This document shows, one piece after another, positions 63,476-64,000 of a stretch of 64,000 nt of DNA (the first letter of the stretch is position 1; each line of letters begins with the position of its first letter). The notes beneath the pieces were generated by a model. It made no database searches. It saw only the letters and a program-made list of their open reading frames with translations, and was not told the DNA's origin. Location: assembly GCA_964631235.1 (NCBI GenBank), contig CAZVZX010000016.1, positions 33,203 to 97,202 of the forward strand, read 5' to 3'. A program made the position numbers and the translations under genes. This stretch comes from JARKPK01 sp964631235 (GTDB lineage Bacteria; Planctomycetota; Planctomycetia; Pirellulales; Thermoguttaceae).

Positions 63476-64000
63476 TCAGGCCTCGGAGATCGCCCGAGCC
63501 GATTTGTTCAGAGTGCCGCGCACGCGGTGGCACTCGGCGACGAACTGTTCGGCCCGCTGGCATTGATCGAGCAGTTCGCGGAATGGGCCGTCGCCGCCGC
63601 CCGACTCGCGCGCCGCCAATGGGCCGCGGCGGAGTTGCTTGGCAATCGATCGCCGCAATCGGCCGCTGAACGAAAGCATGAGAATTGCCGACCACGCGAC
63701 CACCCAAAACATGCCCGCCAAATAGGCGTGAATCCCTTCGATCGGCGCGGGTTGAGCGGGCCACCACGAATCGTAGAAAAAGTTTTTCCCGAGCCGGAAG
63801 AGCACCAAGCCGACGACGCCCAACCAAGCGCACTCGTACAAACCGCGGGTGAACCATCCCGAGTTGCGCCGAACCAGTGCATCGAGCGATTCGTCCACCC
63901 GGCGGCGCATCCGGCCGAGAGCCGCCTCGACGGCTTGTTCGGCTTGCCGCGCCAGGGCTTCGCCGTGCAATGGTTCGACCGACATCTCGGCCTCGCCGAA
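63476..64000 (-). CDS. Membrane protein of unknown function (5' end cut by window edge)
   Basis: The last 174 codons are visible and the frame is still open at base 64000; the ATG at 63985 is probably internal. Two hydrophobic helices are seen (about residues 50-63 and 90-105 from that ATG: ECAWLGVVGLVLFRLG, then YLAGMFWVVAWSAILMLSF). A helical N-terminal segment (EQAVEAALGRMRRRVDESLD) and a charged C-terminal tail flank them. The pattern suits the membrane tail of a larger protein such as a dynamin-like or other GTPase, but nothing diagnostic is visible. Confidence 0.6.
   Translation of the reverse strand, partial: FGEAEMSVEPLHGEALARQAEQAVEAALGRMRRRVDESLDALVRRNSGWFTRGLYECAWLGVVGLVLFRLGKNFFYDSWWPAQPAPIEGIHAYLAGMFWVVAWSAILMLSFSGRLRRSIAKQLRRGPLAARESGGGDGPFRELLDQCQRAEQFVAECHRVRGTLNKSARAISEA

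Noticed and set aside
1..64000. CRISPR array, rRNA, prophage or insertion sequence
   Set aside because: No regularly spaced direct repeats with unique spacers, no rRNA-like conserved stretches, no integrase or transposase motifs in any gene read.

Overview
The window looks like a piece of a Planctomycetes chromosome (GC-rich; order Pirellulales or a near relative is an inference). The main evidence is a DUF1559-type prepilin-like protein (58341-59312), a large protein with the planctomycete J-like N-terminal domain (18278-20554), a lipoprotein with PQQ-like propeller repeats, an exosortase, and long intergenic gaps between short operons. There is no CRISPR array, rRNA, phage or insertion sequence that I can support.

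Region 1 (1-28941, all minus strand) is a cell-surface polysaccharide cluster read from right to left. It opens with an exosortase (28006-28941), a Wzc/CpsD-like chain-length protein and tyrosine-kinase homologue (25607-27802), EpsI (24493-25158) and a CapD/FlaA1-type sugar-nucleotide dehydratase (22594-24483). After a 672-base gap come a DegT-family sugar aminotransferase, the J-like domain protein, a flippase, an FkbM methyltransferase, a GNT-I-like glycosyltransferase and a Wzy-like polymerase. Then follow a GT4, a methyltransferase, another GT4, a deacetylase-like protein, a large FkbH-like protein with a Cys cluster, and two more GT4 enzymes. The left end is the complete UDP-N-acetyl-L-fucosamine pathway (fnlA-fnlB-fnlC) with a WbuB-like glycosyltransferase cut by the window edge. 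Together they can make nucleotide sugars, assemble and modify a repeat unit, flip it and polymerise it. The initiating phosphoglycosyl transferase and the outer-membrane exporter are not in view and may lie beyond base 1. Many genes overlap by 1-4 bases, so much of this is one or a few operons.

Region 2 (29685-44856) is mixed: an exported pectate-lyase-fold protein, a Pro/Ala-rich lipoprotein, recG with nine in-frame copies of a 39-base repeat in its 5' end, a PIN-domain protein with a small overlapping gene, a two-cluster ferredoxin, a PQQ-propeller lipoprotein, a short coiled-coil protein, and a two-gene operon of an unknown protein and a SNF2 helicase.

Region 3 (45036-64000) holds more ordinary genes: hldE and gmhA (ADP-heptose), a PhnP-like metallohydrolase, a left-handed-beta-helix GlmU-like protein overlapping an alpha-glucan phosphorylase, cysC, a CcsA/HemX-like protein overlapping hemA, a GT39-like membrane protein, tRNA-His(GUG), the DUF1559 protein, a giant MscK-like channel, and the 3' end of an unknown membrane protein.

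Most salient for a second look are the kinase homologue lacking the Walker A lysine, the recG repeat array, the Cys-cluster/FkbH fusion in an island of lower GC, the J-like protein 15 bases upstream of the flippase, and the unknown protein coupled to the SNF2 helicase. No computation was run; all family names are from reading motifs.
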